Shown here in pieces: positions 50,814-59,271 of a stretch of 64,000 nt of DNA. Numbering within the stretch: the stretch's first letter is position 1; the number at the start of each line of letters is the position of its first letter. Source of the DNA: Arthrobacter sp. S41 (GTDB lineage Bacteria > Actinomycetota > Actinomycetes > Actinomycetales > Micrococcaceae); the NCBI RefSeq assembly GCF_004320535.1, contig NZ_SIHY01000003.1:279809-343808 (forward strand), in the 5' to 3' direction. Both the position numbers and the translations under genes were made by a program. The notes under the pieces were generated by a model, which saw nothing but the letters and a program-made list of their open reading frames with translations, made no database searches and was not told where the DNA came from.

Positions 50814-50983
50814 CTGAATCGCTCCTTCATAACCTCAGATCAACATGGGTGTGATTTCCCTTACCTCCAATGTACTTGCTTTGGCAGTTACTAGGTGTGA
50901 GTTGGGTCTAAAGTTTTCTGATTGTGCCTAGTTAGTTAGAAGTTAGATATCGATACGCAACAAAAACAACATAGAATTTTTCC

Positions 50984-52432
50984 ATGTCCTCCTCCACCAA
51001 AACTGCTTCCGGCACGTCTGCGGCCGCGCGGATCGACCGGTACTTCAAGATTTCGGAACGGCGCTCCACGTTCTCCACCGAGGTTCGCGGCGGCATCGCC
51101 ACCTTCTTCGCGATGAGCTACATCGTCGTCCTCAACCCGCTGGTGCTTTCCGGCGCCGACTCCTCGGGCGGCGAGTTGGGCATCCAGCGCGTTGCCGCGG
51201 TGACCGCTTTTGTGGCCGGCATCCTGACCATCCTCATGGGCATCTGGGCCCGCCACCCCTTCGCCATGGCCACCGGCCTTGGCGTCAACGCCTTTGTGGC
51301 CATCACCGTGGCCACCAACCCGGAACTGACCTGGGCCGACGTCATGGGCCTGGTGCTCATCGCCGGTGTGGTCATGTTCATCCTGGTGCTCACCGGGTTC
51401 AGAACCGCGGTCTTCAACGCGGTTCCGGCCGGGCTGAAAACGGCCATCGTCGTGGGCATCGGCATGTTCATCGCGCTGATCGGCCTGGTCAACGCGGGCT
51501 TCGTGCAGCGCATCCCGGACGCCGCGAACACCACCGTCCCGGTGGGACTGGGCTTTGATGGTGAACTGATGGGCTGGCCAATCCTGGTCTTCATCATCGG
51601 CTTGCTGCTGACCATGGCTTTAGTTGTCCGCAAGGTTAAGGGCGCGATCCTGATCGGTATCGTCGTCTCCGCGGTAATCGCCAACATCCTTGAATCCATC
51701 TTCCACATTGGCACGTTTAAGACCGGCACCTGGTCGCTGGTTGTTCCGTCCTTGCCAAACTGGACTTTGCCTGACCTGTCGCTGATCGGGCACGTCAACA
51801 TCTTCGGCGCCTTCAGCAAGCTGGGCTTCACCGCCGCCTCGCTGCTGGCCTTCGTGATCCTGCTATCGATCTTCTTCGACGCCATGGGAACCATGGTTGG
51901 TCTGGCTTCTGAAGCTGGCACCATGGATGAAAACGGTAAGATCCCAGACGTGGATAAGGTCCTGATGGTTGATGCAGCCGGCGCTATCGTCGGTGGCGGT
52001 ACCTCGAGTTCCTCGGCGCAAATCTTTGTGGAATCCGGCGCCGGCATCGGCGAAGGTGCACGCACCGGTCTGGCGTCTGTGGTGACCGGTCTGTTGATGA
52101 TCGTGGCCATGTTCCTGAGCCCGCTGATCTACTTGGTGCCTTTCGAAGCTGTGGCGCCTGCACTGGTAGTTGTTGGTTTCATGATGATCACTCAGGTCTC
52201 AAAGATCGACTGGAACGACTGGGGCATTGCGCTGCCAGCATTCCTGACCTTCACCCTGATGCCTTTCACCTACTCGATCGCTAACGGCATCGGTGCAGGC
52301 TTCATCTCCTACGTCTTCATCCGCGCCACCCAGGGCCGCGCCAAGGAAATCCACCCATTGATGTGGGTTGTTTCCGCGGCCTTTGTGCTGTTCTTCGGCA
52401 TTGGCTTGATTGAAATGTGGGTTGGGGTCTAA
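50984..52432 (+). CDS. NCS2-family purine permease (AzgA/PbuG type)
   Basis: 482 residues with 12 or more membrane helices. AzgA-type landmarks: EVRGGIATFFAMSYIVVLNP, FAMATGLGVNAFVAI, ILLSIFFDAMGTMVGLASEAG and IVGGGTSSSSAQIFVESGAGIGEGARTG. It imports hypoxanthine, guanine or adenine with protons. No strong ribosome-binding site is seen before the ATG (ATAGAATTTTTCC). The first 580 bases use GC-ending codons far more than the rest. Confidence 0.93.
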   Translation: MSSSTKTASGTSAAARIDRYFKISERRSTFSTEVRGGIATFFAMSYIVVLNPLVLSGADSSGGELGIQRVAAVTAFVAGILTILMGIWARHPFAMATGLGVNAFVAITVATNPELTWADVMGLVLIAGVVMFILVLTGFRTAVFNAVPAGLKTAIVVGIGMFIALIGLVNAGFVQRIPDAANTTVPVGLGFDGELMGWPILVFIIGLLLTMALVVRKVKGAILIGIVVSAVIANILESIFHIGTFKTGTWSLVVPSLPNWTLPDLSLIGHVNIFGAFSKLGFTAASLLAFVILLSIFFDAMGTMVGLASEAGTMDENGKIPDVDKVLMVDAAGAIVGGGTSSSSAQIFVESGAGIGEGARTGLASVVTGLLMIVAMFLSPLIYLVPFEAVAPALVVVGFMMITQVSKIDWNDWGIALPAFLTFTLMPFTYSIANGIGAGFISYVFIRATQGRAKEIHPLMWVVSAAFVLFFGIGLIEMWVGV

Positions 52433-52450
52433 TACTCACCACTTGTCTTC

Positions 52451-52483
52451 ACAGCCCGTCATGACCTAGTCATGGCGGGCTGT
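52451..52483 (+). terminator. Hairpin after the purine permease
   Basis: ACAGCCCGTCATGAC at 52451-52465 pairs with GTCATGGCGGGCTGT at 52469-52483 with one G-T pair, loop CTA. Confidence 0.75.
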
Positions 52484-52526
52484 TGTGCATCCAGAGCAAA
52501 GGCAGAAAATGGTTAGACTGTTGCTC

Positions 52527-53030
52527 ATGAGTCAACAACAGACCAATGAGTGGATTCAGGTTGCTGCCGGGCTAAAAAACCCTTCAATGCGTCAGCTTCT
52601 TGGTGCAGTGCTTTCCGGGTCCGACCTTGCTGAGCAACCTGCCAAAACCCAACGCAAAGATTTAGCGCGCTGGGTGAAAATCGGTTTGTTATCCGAAGCG
52701 GATGACTGTTGGGTACTCAACGAGCAGTTCTTGGAGCGAACGCTAGCCTCGGCCGCGGCAACAAAGCCGGAGTCCAGCGGCATTCAGCGTTTTTTCACCG
52801 GTCACCGTTTGGATACCTTGCCGGCCAAGCCGGCGGACCGCCACGAGGTACTGGTCTACCTTCGTGATGCGATCATCGGCCAGGATGATCAACTGCGCGA
52901 GGAACAGGTTAATGAGCGCCTGCGGGTCTTTCACCCCGATGTGGCACTGTTGCGTCGTTACATGGTTGATCACGGCCTTTTGCTGCGTGCTGCTGATGGC
53001 TCCAGCTACCAGCGCGGTGCCGCTAACTAG
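52527..53030 (+). CDS. DUF2087 domain protein
   Basis: 167 residues from the ATG at 52527; longer in-frame starts at 52485 and 52509 exist and none has a clear ribosome site. The N-terminal half reads like a small winged-helix (MRQLLGAVLSG to GLLSEADDCWVL). The C-terminal DUF2087 module has HEVLVYLRDAIIGQDDQL, EQVNERLRVFHPDVALLRRYMVDHGLL and SSYQRG. The fusion suggests a regulator, but no target is known. Its stop codon shares the tetranucleotide CTAG with the stop of the convergent methyltransferase gene. Confidence 0.82.
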   Translation: MSQQQTNEWIQVAAGLKNPSMRQLLGAVLSGSDLAEQPAKTQRKDLARWVKIGLLSEADDCWVLNEQFLERTLASAAATKPESSGIQRFFTGHRLDTLPAKPADRHEVLVYLRDAIIGQDDQLREEQVNERLRVFHPDVALLRRYMVDHGLLLRAADGSSYQRGAAN

Positions 53031-53854
53031 GCCAGGATTGCGCTGGCGCCGGTAGCGAAGCGTTGCACACCTGCCCCTGCAACCAACTGTGCTGGCAAGG
53101 GTGCGGTGCGCAGGTTGCGTTCAAATCCGGCCCCGAGCTTCAATGGTTCGTCGCTGGCCAAGAACACGATGTTCCCGTAGCGACGGCCCTTAAGCATTGG
53201 CGGGTCGGCGATCATGGCCACGTGTTCAAAGACCTCTAATAGGGTGGCGGCCTCAGCCTTAGCTCCGGCCAGATCGGCGGTGTCACCACAGTTGATGATG
53301 TACACACCTCCCGCATCCAGAACCCGCTGGGCATCTCGCGCATACTCCACCGTGGTCAGCTGCCGCGGTGTGGTGCTTCCGGCAAAAACGTCGCGGATGA
53401 TGACGTCGCGGCTGTCATCACTCAGGGTTGGCAATACCGCGGCGGCATCGCCCACACGAAGGCGCACCAGCGGAGCACGAGGCACGTCGAATGAGGTACG
53501 GACCAGCTCGGCCAGCTTGGCATCGAGCTCCACCACCACCTGGCGAGCGTTCTCGTAGCTCGCGGCCACCCAGCGGGCCATCGAGCAACCGCCGCCGCCT
53601 AGGTGCAGCACCCGCAGTTTTCGGGCGCGGCCGTCAAAGTCTTCGGCGGGGAAACCATAGGTGAAAATCGGTTCCATCCAGCGCATGTACTCAAAGTCCA
53701 GGTACGTCGGGTCGTCGAGGTCAATATGCGAGGACGGGACCCCGTTGACCTTGAGGATGTACCGGTTTCCGCCGTAGGGATCGGACTCAATAATGGCTGT
53801 GCCCGTATCAATGGGGAATTCGCCGAGCAATGAGTCCTTGGAGTCCCTAGCCAT
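53027..53854 (-). CDS. Spermidine-synthase-like SAM-dependent methyltransferase fold protein
   Basis: 275 residues from the ATG at 53854. The nucleotide fold has VLHLGGGGCSMARWVA, VVVELDAKLAELVR, VGDAAAVLPTL and DVIIRDVFAGSTTP, the order seen in spermidine synthase homologues of actinobacteria. The polyamine-binding acidic residues are not clearly present, so the reaction is uncertain. It overlaps the GNAT gene by eight bases. Confidence 0.85.
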   Translation of the reverse strand: MARDSKDSLLGEFPIDTGTAIIESDPYGGNRYILKVNGVPSSHIDLDDPTYLDFEYMRWMEPIFTYGFPAEDFDGRARKLRVLHLGGGGCSMARWVAASYENARQVVVELDAKLAELVRTSFDVPRAPLVRLRVGDAAAVLPTLSDDSRDVIIRDVFAGSTTPRQLTTVEYARDAQRVLDAGGVYIINCGDTADLAGAKAEAATLLEVFEHVAMIADPPMLKGRRYGNIVFLASDEPLKLGAGFERNLRTAPLPAQLVAGAGVQRFATGASAILA

Positions 53855-54353
53855 GGGCGCGTACCATCCGTCTTTCAATCAATCCCTGCCAGGTGCCCAC
53901 CAGTGACTCGGTAGTTCCATCGGCTTTAAAACCCTGCTTTTCAAAGAAGGCCTGGGCTCGCGAATTACCTTCCAGCACCCAAACCAGCGCATCACGCTGA
54001 CCGAGCACCACGTCCATCAGGTGTGCACCCAGCCCGCTGCCGTAGTACTGCTTTTCTACGTAGAGCATGCCCAGCTCGATCTCAACGCCGGTGTCTTTGT
54101 CTTCTTCAATGGTTGGGGTACCGCCGGCAAGGCCAATGATCTTGCCCTGCTCATCTTCGGCGATAAAAAATTGCGCGCCGGAAGCCAAGCCCCGCTCCCA
54201 CCAAGCTACTTGGCCTTCGAGCTGTTCTTGGTGATGGGCGAAGAAGGAGGGCTCGCGTAACGCAGCATAGGCTTCGCGCCAGGAATCAAGTTTCATTTCC
54301 AAGGCTGGGCGTACGTCGTTTTCGGTCGCCAGTCGGATTCGGTAGTCGTTCAT
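53847..54353 (-). CDS. GNAT-family N-acetyltransferase
   Basis: 168 residues. Motif A VEKQYYGSGLGAHLMD binds acetyl-CoA, and motif B has NSRAQAFFEKQGF. The N-terminus IRLATENDVRPALEM is typical. I prefer the ATG at 54353 over a GTG three codons earlier. The substrate is unknown. Co-transcribed with the methyltransferase gene. Confidence 0.9.
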   Translation of the reverse strand: MNDYRIRLATENDVRPALEMKLDSWREAYAALREPSFFAHHQEQLEGQVAWWERGLASGAQFFIAEDEQGKIIGLAGGTPTIEEDKDTGVEIELGMLYVEKQYYGSGLGAHLMDVVLGQRDALVWVLEGNSRAQAFFEKQGFKADGTTESLVGTWQGLIERRMVRAHG

Positions 54354-54507
54354 TTGTGGCACATTTCTAGCCTACGGCAGTGCTTGGGCTTATTTCTTTC
54401 AACGCTCCCGGCACCCCTCCTACTTAAGTAGCATTGCGAACTGTCCAAAGGTTTGAAAAAATACATGTATCGCATCAAATCAAACTGGAGCAGAAAAGGG
54501 AGAAGGC

Positions 54508-54888
54508 TTGCATCAAAATACGAAGTACGCCTATCTAACCGCGGGCCTAGTCGGCTCGCTGACCCTGACTATCAGCCTTTCATCAACGCTCTGGGTCATC
54601 CTGCTCGGATGCATTCTTTTGGCCGCCGGCTTCAGTCTCATCTCAAAACTCGAGCGTATTTGGGGCCCGGCCACACCGCAGCATTACTACTACATCGTCC
54701 CGATGCTCATTGGCCCGGTTGTTGCAGGATTAGTGCGCAACACCGAATACGCCCTATGGATCGGAGCCCCGGTCGCCGTGATCTGCGCTGTGGCAATGTA
54801 CGTCTTGATTATCAAGGCCCCACCTTTTGCTCCGGAGGCCGACGAGGAACCCGAACGCAGCTTCAGCGAACACCACTCGGCACGCTAG
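54508..54888 (+). CDS. Small four-helix membrane protein
   Basis: 126 residues with membrane segments at about 8-24, 27-46, 61-78 and 84-103, and an acidic tail. The TTG start at 54508 has AGGGAGAAGG upstream. An alternative overlapping frame at 54453-54986 lacks these features. No family recognised. It converges on the O-methyltransferase pseudogene, 16 bases from its end. Confidence 0.65.
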   Translation: MHQNTKYAYLTAGLVGSLTLTISLSSTLWVILLGCILLAAGFSLISKLERIWGPATPQHYYYIVPMLIGPVVAGLVRNTEYALWIGAPVAVICAVAMYVLIIKAPPFAPEADEEPERSFSEHHSAR

Positions 54889-54904
54889 TACCGTCTCCGC
54901 ATTT

Positions 54905-55594
54905 TTACAGCACCCTGGCCAGCGCAAACCCGTCCCAGCCCTTGGCGCCCACTGTTTGCAGTGCGGTGGCTGAGACCCGCGAATGATAACGTAGCCAGAT
55001 CAGTGCCTCTTGGACTCCTCACACGTCGGCTTCTTGGCTTCCCAATTGGCCCGAATCATCCAAGATCGCCCCGCCTCGCACCACGTTGTCTGAGACCAGC
55101 ACCGTTCCCGGGTGCGAGAGTTCCAGCGCTCGTTGAAGATAGATCACGTTATTGCGCTTGTCGGCATCGATAAAGATCAGATCAAATGCCTCGGTGCGTT
55201 TGGTAATCAGTGAGTCTAAGGTTGCTTGGGAGGCACCTAATTTGATTTCTACACGGTCGCCAAGCCTGGCCCGTTCGAGGTTTCCTCTCGCTACGCGGGC
55301 ATGCAAGGGCTCAAATTCGCAGGTAATCACCTTGCCCGATTCACCAACACCAAGGGCCAGCCAGCTGGTGGAGTAGCCACCTAAGGTCCCGATCTCTAGC
55401 ACTCGGCGAGCGCCAATCATCTGCGCTACTAACTACAGAAATTTTCACTGCCCCGTGCTGACTTCAATGGACGGCAGCCCCGAGGCCCGATCATGCTCAC
55501 GGCCTTTTTCCAGGGCCTGGACCTGAAGCCCGAGGGATTCTTCCAGATACTGCTCAACCGCACCGGCCTCACGTTCAGCCCTATGGTGAATCAT
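54905..55594 (-). pseudogene. O-methyltransferase with three in-frame stop codons
   Basis: A single reading frame of 230 codons, the normal length for the catechol-type family 3 enzymes, runs from an ATG at 55594 (AGGAGAG site upstream) to TAA at 54905. It is broken only by TGA at codon 50 (55447-55445), TAG at codon 54 (55435-55433) and TGA at codon 192 (55021-55019). The conserved core is otherwise perfect: RRVLEIGTLGGYSTSWLA, ITCEFEPLHARVARGNLERA, AFDLIFIDADKRNN, VLVSDNVVRGGAI and KGWDGFALARVL. There is no frameshift. The gene is recently dead, or less likely the stops are read through. It follows the MTH1187 gene by 14 bases. Confidence 0.85.
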
Positions 55595-55608
55595 GGCGAC
55601 GCACTCTC

Positions 55609-55911
55609 CTAACTATCCTTGATAGCCTTCTCAAGCCGTTGAATCTTCGCGTCAATTTCGCCCTCGTAGCCGGGACGAATATCGGCTTTGAGCACCAGCG
55701 CAACGCGGGATCCGAACTTTCCAGCGGCCATCGTGGCCTGCTTAACGACCTCCATAACCTCGTCCCATTCACCCTCAATTTCTGTGAACATGGAGCTGGT
55801 GCGATTAGGCAGACCGGAATCACGCACGATCTTCACAGCTTCAGCCACGGCATCGTGGACTGAACCGTTGGGGTTGTCGTTACTTGGGGCTACAGAAAAA
55901 GCTACAATCAT
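55609..55911 (-). CDS. MTH1187-type thiamine-binding protein
   Basis: 100 residues with a ferredoxin-like layout: MIVAFSVAPSNDN, SVHDAVAEAVKIVRDSGL, then EGEWDEVMEVVKQATMAAG and a VALVLKADIRPGYEGEI strand. Members bind thiamine or its precursors. It lies between azlD and the dead O-methyltransferase in one transcription direction. Confidence 0.88.
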   Translation of the reverse strand: MIVAFSVAPSNDNPNGSVHDAVAEAVKIVRDSGLPNRTSSMFTEIEGEWDEVMEVVKQATMAAGKFGSRVALVLKADIRPGYEGEIDAKIQRLEKAIKDS

Positions 55912-55936
55912 GCCTCTACTGTCCCACTTACTTGGC

Positions 55937-56254
55937 TTAGGCCGCTAGCCCGGTGGCCCGCAAGAGCACCGCTGCCAGTGCGCCAGCCAATACCACCACC
56001 AGGTAGGGCGCTTTGAAGATCAGCGCAATAATTGCCGCTGCCAAGGCGCCAATGCGGGCATCAATTTTCAGTTCTTGGCCCGAGGTGAAGGCGTTTACTG
56101 TCACCAAGGAGGCCAGCAGGGCAACGGTCAAGGTGGAAGCCACATGGGACATCATCGGCGAATCCAGCACCTTGCGCGGGACAAAATAGCCGCACAATTT
56201 GATGGCATAGGCCGTGAGGCAACTGGCTAGAACCCACCAGCTTAATTCACTCAT
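55937..56254 (-). CDS. azlD: AzlD-type branched-chain amino acid export subunit
   Basis: 105 residues with three to four membrane helices. The AzlD pattern TAYAIKLCGYFVPRKVLDSPMM is clear. It starts two bases after azlC and forms the two-part exporter with it. Confidence 0.9.
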   Translation of the reverse strand: MSELSWWVLASCLTAYAIKLCGYFVPRKVLDSPMMSHVASTLTVALLASLVTVNAFTSGQELKIDARIGALAAAIIALIFKAPYLVVVLAGALAAVLLRATGLAA

Positions 56255-56256
56255 TG

Positions 56257-56970
56257 TTACTCCCCGTCCACACGGTCTAGATCACCGTGCTGGGTAGCAG
56301 CAGGCTTTTGTCGCGCCGAAAGCACCGCATAAACGGCGGCACAAATAGCAGTTAAAAGGATCGGTAAGCCCGGTGCAACCACCGGCACCGCGAGCGCAGT
56401 AACGATCGCCGCCGCGAGCGCGATCAGTATCGGTTGCATCGACTTGAGCCTCGGCCACAGCAACCCAATAAACGCGGCCACCGCTGCACCGTCGAGGCCC
56501 CAAGCGGCAGGATCCCCCATCTTCTCACCCAGCAGTGCTCCCACCAGGGTAAAGAGATTCCACAGCAGATAAACGCCAATGCCCGCGGTGAAAAATCCGC
56601 GACGCTTTTCGCCGATTTCTGCTTGTCCTAGGCTCACGGCCGTGGATTCGTCGATGGTTATTTGGGCCATTCCCGGCACCTGCGCTGCGCGCGGGCGCAA
56701 GGATTGTTTAATCTGCATCCCGTATACCGCGTTGCGGATGCCCAATAATGAAGCCGCGGAAAATGCCGCCGATGCGGCCCCGCCGCCAGAGATCACGCCG
56801 ATAAAAGCGAACTGCGATCCGCCGGTAAACATCAGCGCGCTCAGCGCGAGTGTCTGCCACAGGTTCAGCCCCGCGGCGATGGATAACGCACCAAAAGAAA
56901 TACCGTACAACCCGGTCGCGACCGCGATGGATAGGCCCATCTTGGTGGCCGGGGTCAACCATTTATTCAC
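56257..56970 (-). CDS. azlC: AzlC-type branched-chain amino acid exporter
   Basis: 237 residues with about six membrane helices. SIAVATGLYGISFGALSIAAGL and LSALMFTGGSQFAFIGVISGG are the AzlC signatures; AQITIDESTAVSL follows. It exports leucine, isoleucine and valine or analogues. Confidence 0.92.
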   Translation of the reverse strand: MNKWLTPATKMGLSIAVATGLYGISFGALSIAAGLNLWQTLALSALMFTGGSQFAFIGVISGGGAASAAFSAASLLGIRNAVYGMQIKQSLRPRAAQVPGMAQITIDESTAVSLGQAEIGEKRRGFFTAGIGVYLLWNLFTLVGALLGEKMGDPAAWGLDGAAVAAFIGLLWPRLKSMQPILIALAAAIVTALAVPVVAPGLPILLTAICAAVYAVLSARQKPAATQHGDLDRVDGE

Positions 56971-56986
56971 TTGTATCGCTCATCTT

Positions 56987-57856
56987 TTAATGCTGTTCCA
57001 ATTCCCGGCGAAGCTCCACTGGCCGGTTGCTGGTGAGCTCACCAACCCCAAGGTCAATCAAATACTGTGCATCGGCAGGGCGGTCCACCGTCCAGATGCG
57101 AGCATGTCGCCCTTCGGCCAACCATTGGCGCACCATCGGTTCATTGGCACGCGTCCAGGCAACGCCCGAGCCGATAATCCCGGCTCCACCGGCGTTGATC
57201 AGTTCAATGCCTTCGGCCACCGAACGGTACAGCACCGAATACACACCGGCCCGGCCCACCTGCCCCGAATCTACAAGCTCCTGAATGTAATCGGGATTCA
57301 CCTCGGTCATCAGCTGGCAGAGCAAGTCCGGATTCACCTTGCGGCCAAGGTAGCGCAATGAGCCAGGATCAAAGCTCATCAGTGTCACCGCGATCTGCCC
57401 CGCGCTTCCGGCCCGCCCGGTTTGAGGATCAAAACCGTGAGCAGCAAGGACCTGCATGACCCGGTCTTCAAGTAGATACCCATAAGGGCTGGGGTGTTTG
57501 ATCTCCACAGCCAAACCCACCGGTTTGCCGCGTTCTTCGATCAGCGTCAAAAGCTCATCAAGGCTCAGTAGCTGCTCATTTTCCGTGCCGTACTCTGCCG
57601 GTACTTCGGTCGGTACAACCCCGGTGAAGTCCATGGCTTTGAGCTGCTCGAGGGTAAAGGTAGATACCAGTCCCGAGGCATCAGAGGTGCGATCAACGGT
57701 GGGGTCGTGGTGGCATACCACTTGACCGTCCAAGCTCAAATGGACATCGCATTCAATACCGTCCGCACCCTCATCAATGGCCTGCAGGTAGGCGGCCCGG
57801 GTGTTCTCCGAATATTTGTGGGAACTGCCGCGGTGGGCGAAAAAGAGCGTATCCAT
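56987..57856 (-). CDS. Glycerophosphodiester phosphodiesterase
   Basis: 289 residues from the ATG at 57856 with TAGGGA upstream; an ATG 12 codons earlier would overlap xylB. GDPD motifs: FFAHRGSSHKYSENT, GADGIECDVHLSLDGQVVCHHDPTVDRT and GLAVEIKHPS. It splits glycerophosphodiesters to glycerol 3-phosphate and an alcohol. No signal peptide, so cytoplasmic. It lies 26 bases after xylB. Confidence 0.93.
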   Translation of the reverse strand: MDTLFFAHRGSSHKYSENTRAAYLQAIDEGADGIECDVHLSLDGQVVCHHDPTVDRTSDASGLVSTFTLEQLKAMDFTGVVPTEVPAEYGTENEQLLSLDELLTLIEERGKPVGLAVEIKHPSPYGYLLEDRVMQVLAAHGFDPQTGRAGSAGQIAVTLMSFDPGSLRYLGRKVNPDLLCQLMTEVNPDYIQELVDSGQVGRAGVYSVLYRSVAEGIELINAGGAGIIGSGVAWTRANEPMVRQWLAEGRHARIWTVDRPADAQYLIDLGVGELTSNRPVELRRELEQH

Positions 57857-57882
57857 AGTCCCTACGCTACGCGATCTGTCGC

Positions 57883-59271
57883 TTATTTCCACCCCTTAGT
57901 GTCATCACGCAGGCGTGCATAGTTCGCATAAATTTCTGGACGGGATTGCGCCTCATAGGTAGTGGACTCGGCGCTATTCCATACCGGCGGTTGATCCTGC
58001 CCGCTCAGTGCCCAGGCCGCTTGCCTCGCAGCACCCAAGGCCACGTACTCTGCTGTTTGCGGGACCTGGACGGCGACGCCGAAGATCTGTGGGGCGATCA
58101 CTCGCACCGCTTCGGACTGCGCTCCCCCACCGATCAGCAAGATGCGTCGGGTTCTCACCTTGGTGCTCGCCTCCAGGGCAGCCACCGCATCTTTCATGGA
58201 GCACAACAGTCCTTCCACATACGCGCGAGCAATCTGTTCGCGGGAAGTGCTGGTGCGTAACCCCTGTAATAGACCGGTGGCTTCGGGCCGATTGGGGGTA
58301 CGTTCTCCGCCAAAGTAGGGCAGTAATACAACCCCGCCCGAGCCCGGTTGTGCAGCCAACGCGAGGTCTGAAAATTCTTGTTGTCCCACCCCGAGCATGC
58401 GGGCGCCGAAGTCCAGCACCGGTGCCCCGTTTAGCGTGCAGGCCAGTGGCAAAAATTTGTCGTTGGCGGCCACAAAGCCGTTAACCATGCCCGATCCGTC
58501 ATGCACGCTGTGTTCTACCACTGCGGAGGCCACCCCGGAGGTGCCCATGGAAATGCAGACGTCACCGGGCTGCAGATCCAGCCCCAAGGCGGCCGCCATA
58601 TTATCTCCGGTACCCGCACCGATTACCGCCCCGGTGGACGTTCGACCGACCACCTCGTTGCCCTGCGCTAGGCGTGGCAATTGCACCTGGTGCCCCAACG
58701 CTGCGGCAGCTATTTCGGGTACAAAGCGGCGCTGCGCTGGGGAATAGTATCCCGTACCCGAGGCGTCCCCATGATCACTGACCGCCTCTTTGCGTCCACC
58801 TAAATGCCAGGTGAGGTAGTCGTGTGGCAATAAGACCATCGCTGTGCGTTCTGCGTTCTCCGTTTCCTGATCACGTAGCCAACGTAGCTTGGTCACCGTC
58901 AGTGAGGCCACCGGTACGCTGCCAATCTGCTGCGCACAGGCCAGCTCGCCGCCGAGCTCTTCGGTCAGCTCCCTTGCTTGTTGCGCCGAAGAAGTATCAT
59001 TCCACAGCATCGCGTCACGCACCGGATTCCCGTGCTTATCAAGGGCGACCATGCCGTGTTGTTGGCCGGCAATGGACACCGCTGAGGCCCGCTGAAGTAA
59101 TCCATCGGTGGCCGCTTCAAGTGCGGTGATCCACTCTTGCGGGTCAACCTGTGTTCCCTGCGGATGCCCATGGCGTTGTTCGGCCACTACTTCACCACTG
59201 TTCGCGTCGACCAACAGTGCCTTACAGGACTGGGTGGAGGAATCGATGCCTAGTACATAGGTGGGCTTCAT
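57883..59271 (-). CDS. xylB: Xylulokinase
   Basis: 462 residues of the FGGY kinase family. DSSTQSCKALLVD binds phosphate at the N-terminus, SIAGQQHGMVALD (xylulose site) and AMLWNDTSSAQQA are diagnostic, and SMGTSGVAS plus ILLIGGGAQSE complete the ATPase core. It phosphorylates D-xylulose to xylulose 5-phosphate for the pentose phosphate pathway. Its start overlaps the DeoR stop by four bases. Confidence 0.93.
   Translation of the reverse strand: MKPTYVLGIDSSTQSCKALLVDANSGEVVAEQRHGHPQGTQVDPQEWITALEAATDGLLQRASAVSIAGQQHGMVALDKHGNPVRDAMLWNDTSSAQQARELTEELGGELACAQQIGSVPVASLTVTKLRWLRDQETENAERTAMVLLPHDYLTWHLGGRKEAVSDHGDASGTGYYSPAQRRFVPEIAAAALGHQVQLPRLAQGNEVVGRTSTGAVIGAGTGDNMAAALGLDLQPGDVCISMGTSGVASAVVEHSVHDGSGMVNGFVAANDKFLPLACTLNGAPVLDFGARMLGVGQQEFSDLALAAQPGSGGVVLLPYFGGERTPNRPEATGLLQGLRTSTSREQIARAYVEGLLCSMKDAVAALEASTKVRTRRILLIGGGAQSEAVRVIAPQIFGVAVQVPQTAEYVALGAARQAAWALSGQDQPPVWNSAESTTYEAQSRPEIYANYARLRDDTKGWK

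Noticed and set aside
50814..50983. Purine riboswitch before the NCS2 permease
   Set aside because: No three-way junction core or conserved loop sequences were recognisable in the short leader.
51118..52110. A 330-codon minus-strand frame
   Set aside because: It lies entirely antisense to the purine permease, in a GC-rich third-position region that removes stops.
54453..54986. A 177-codon frame overlapping the small membrane gene
   Set aside because: Its translation is rich in Arg, Pro and His without a fold, whereas the other frame encodes four regular membrane helices behind a good ribosome site.
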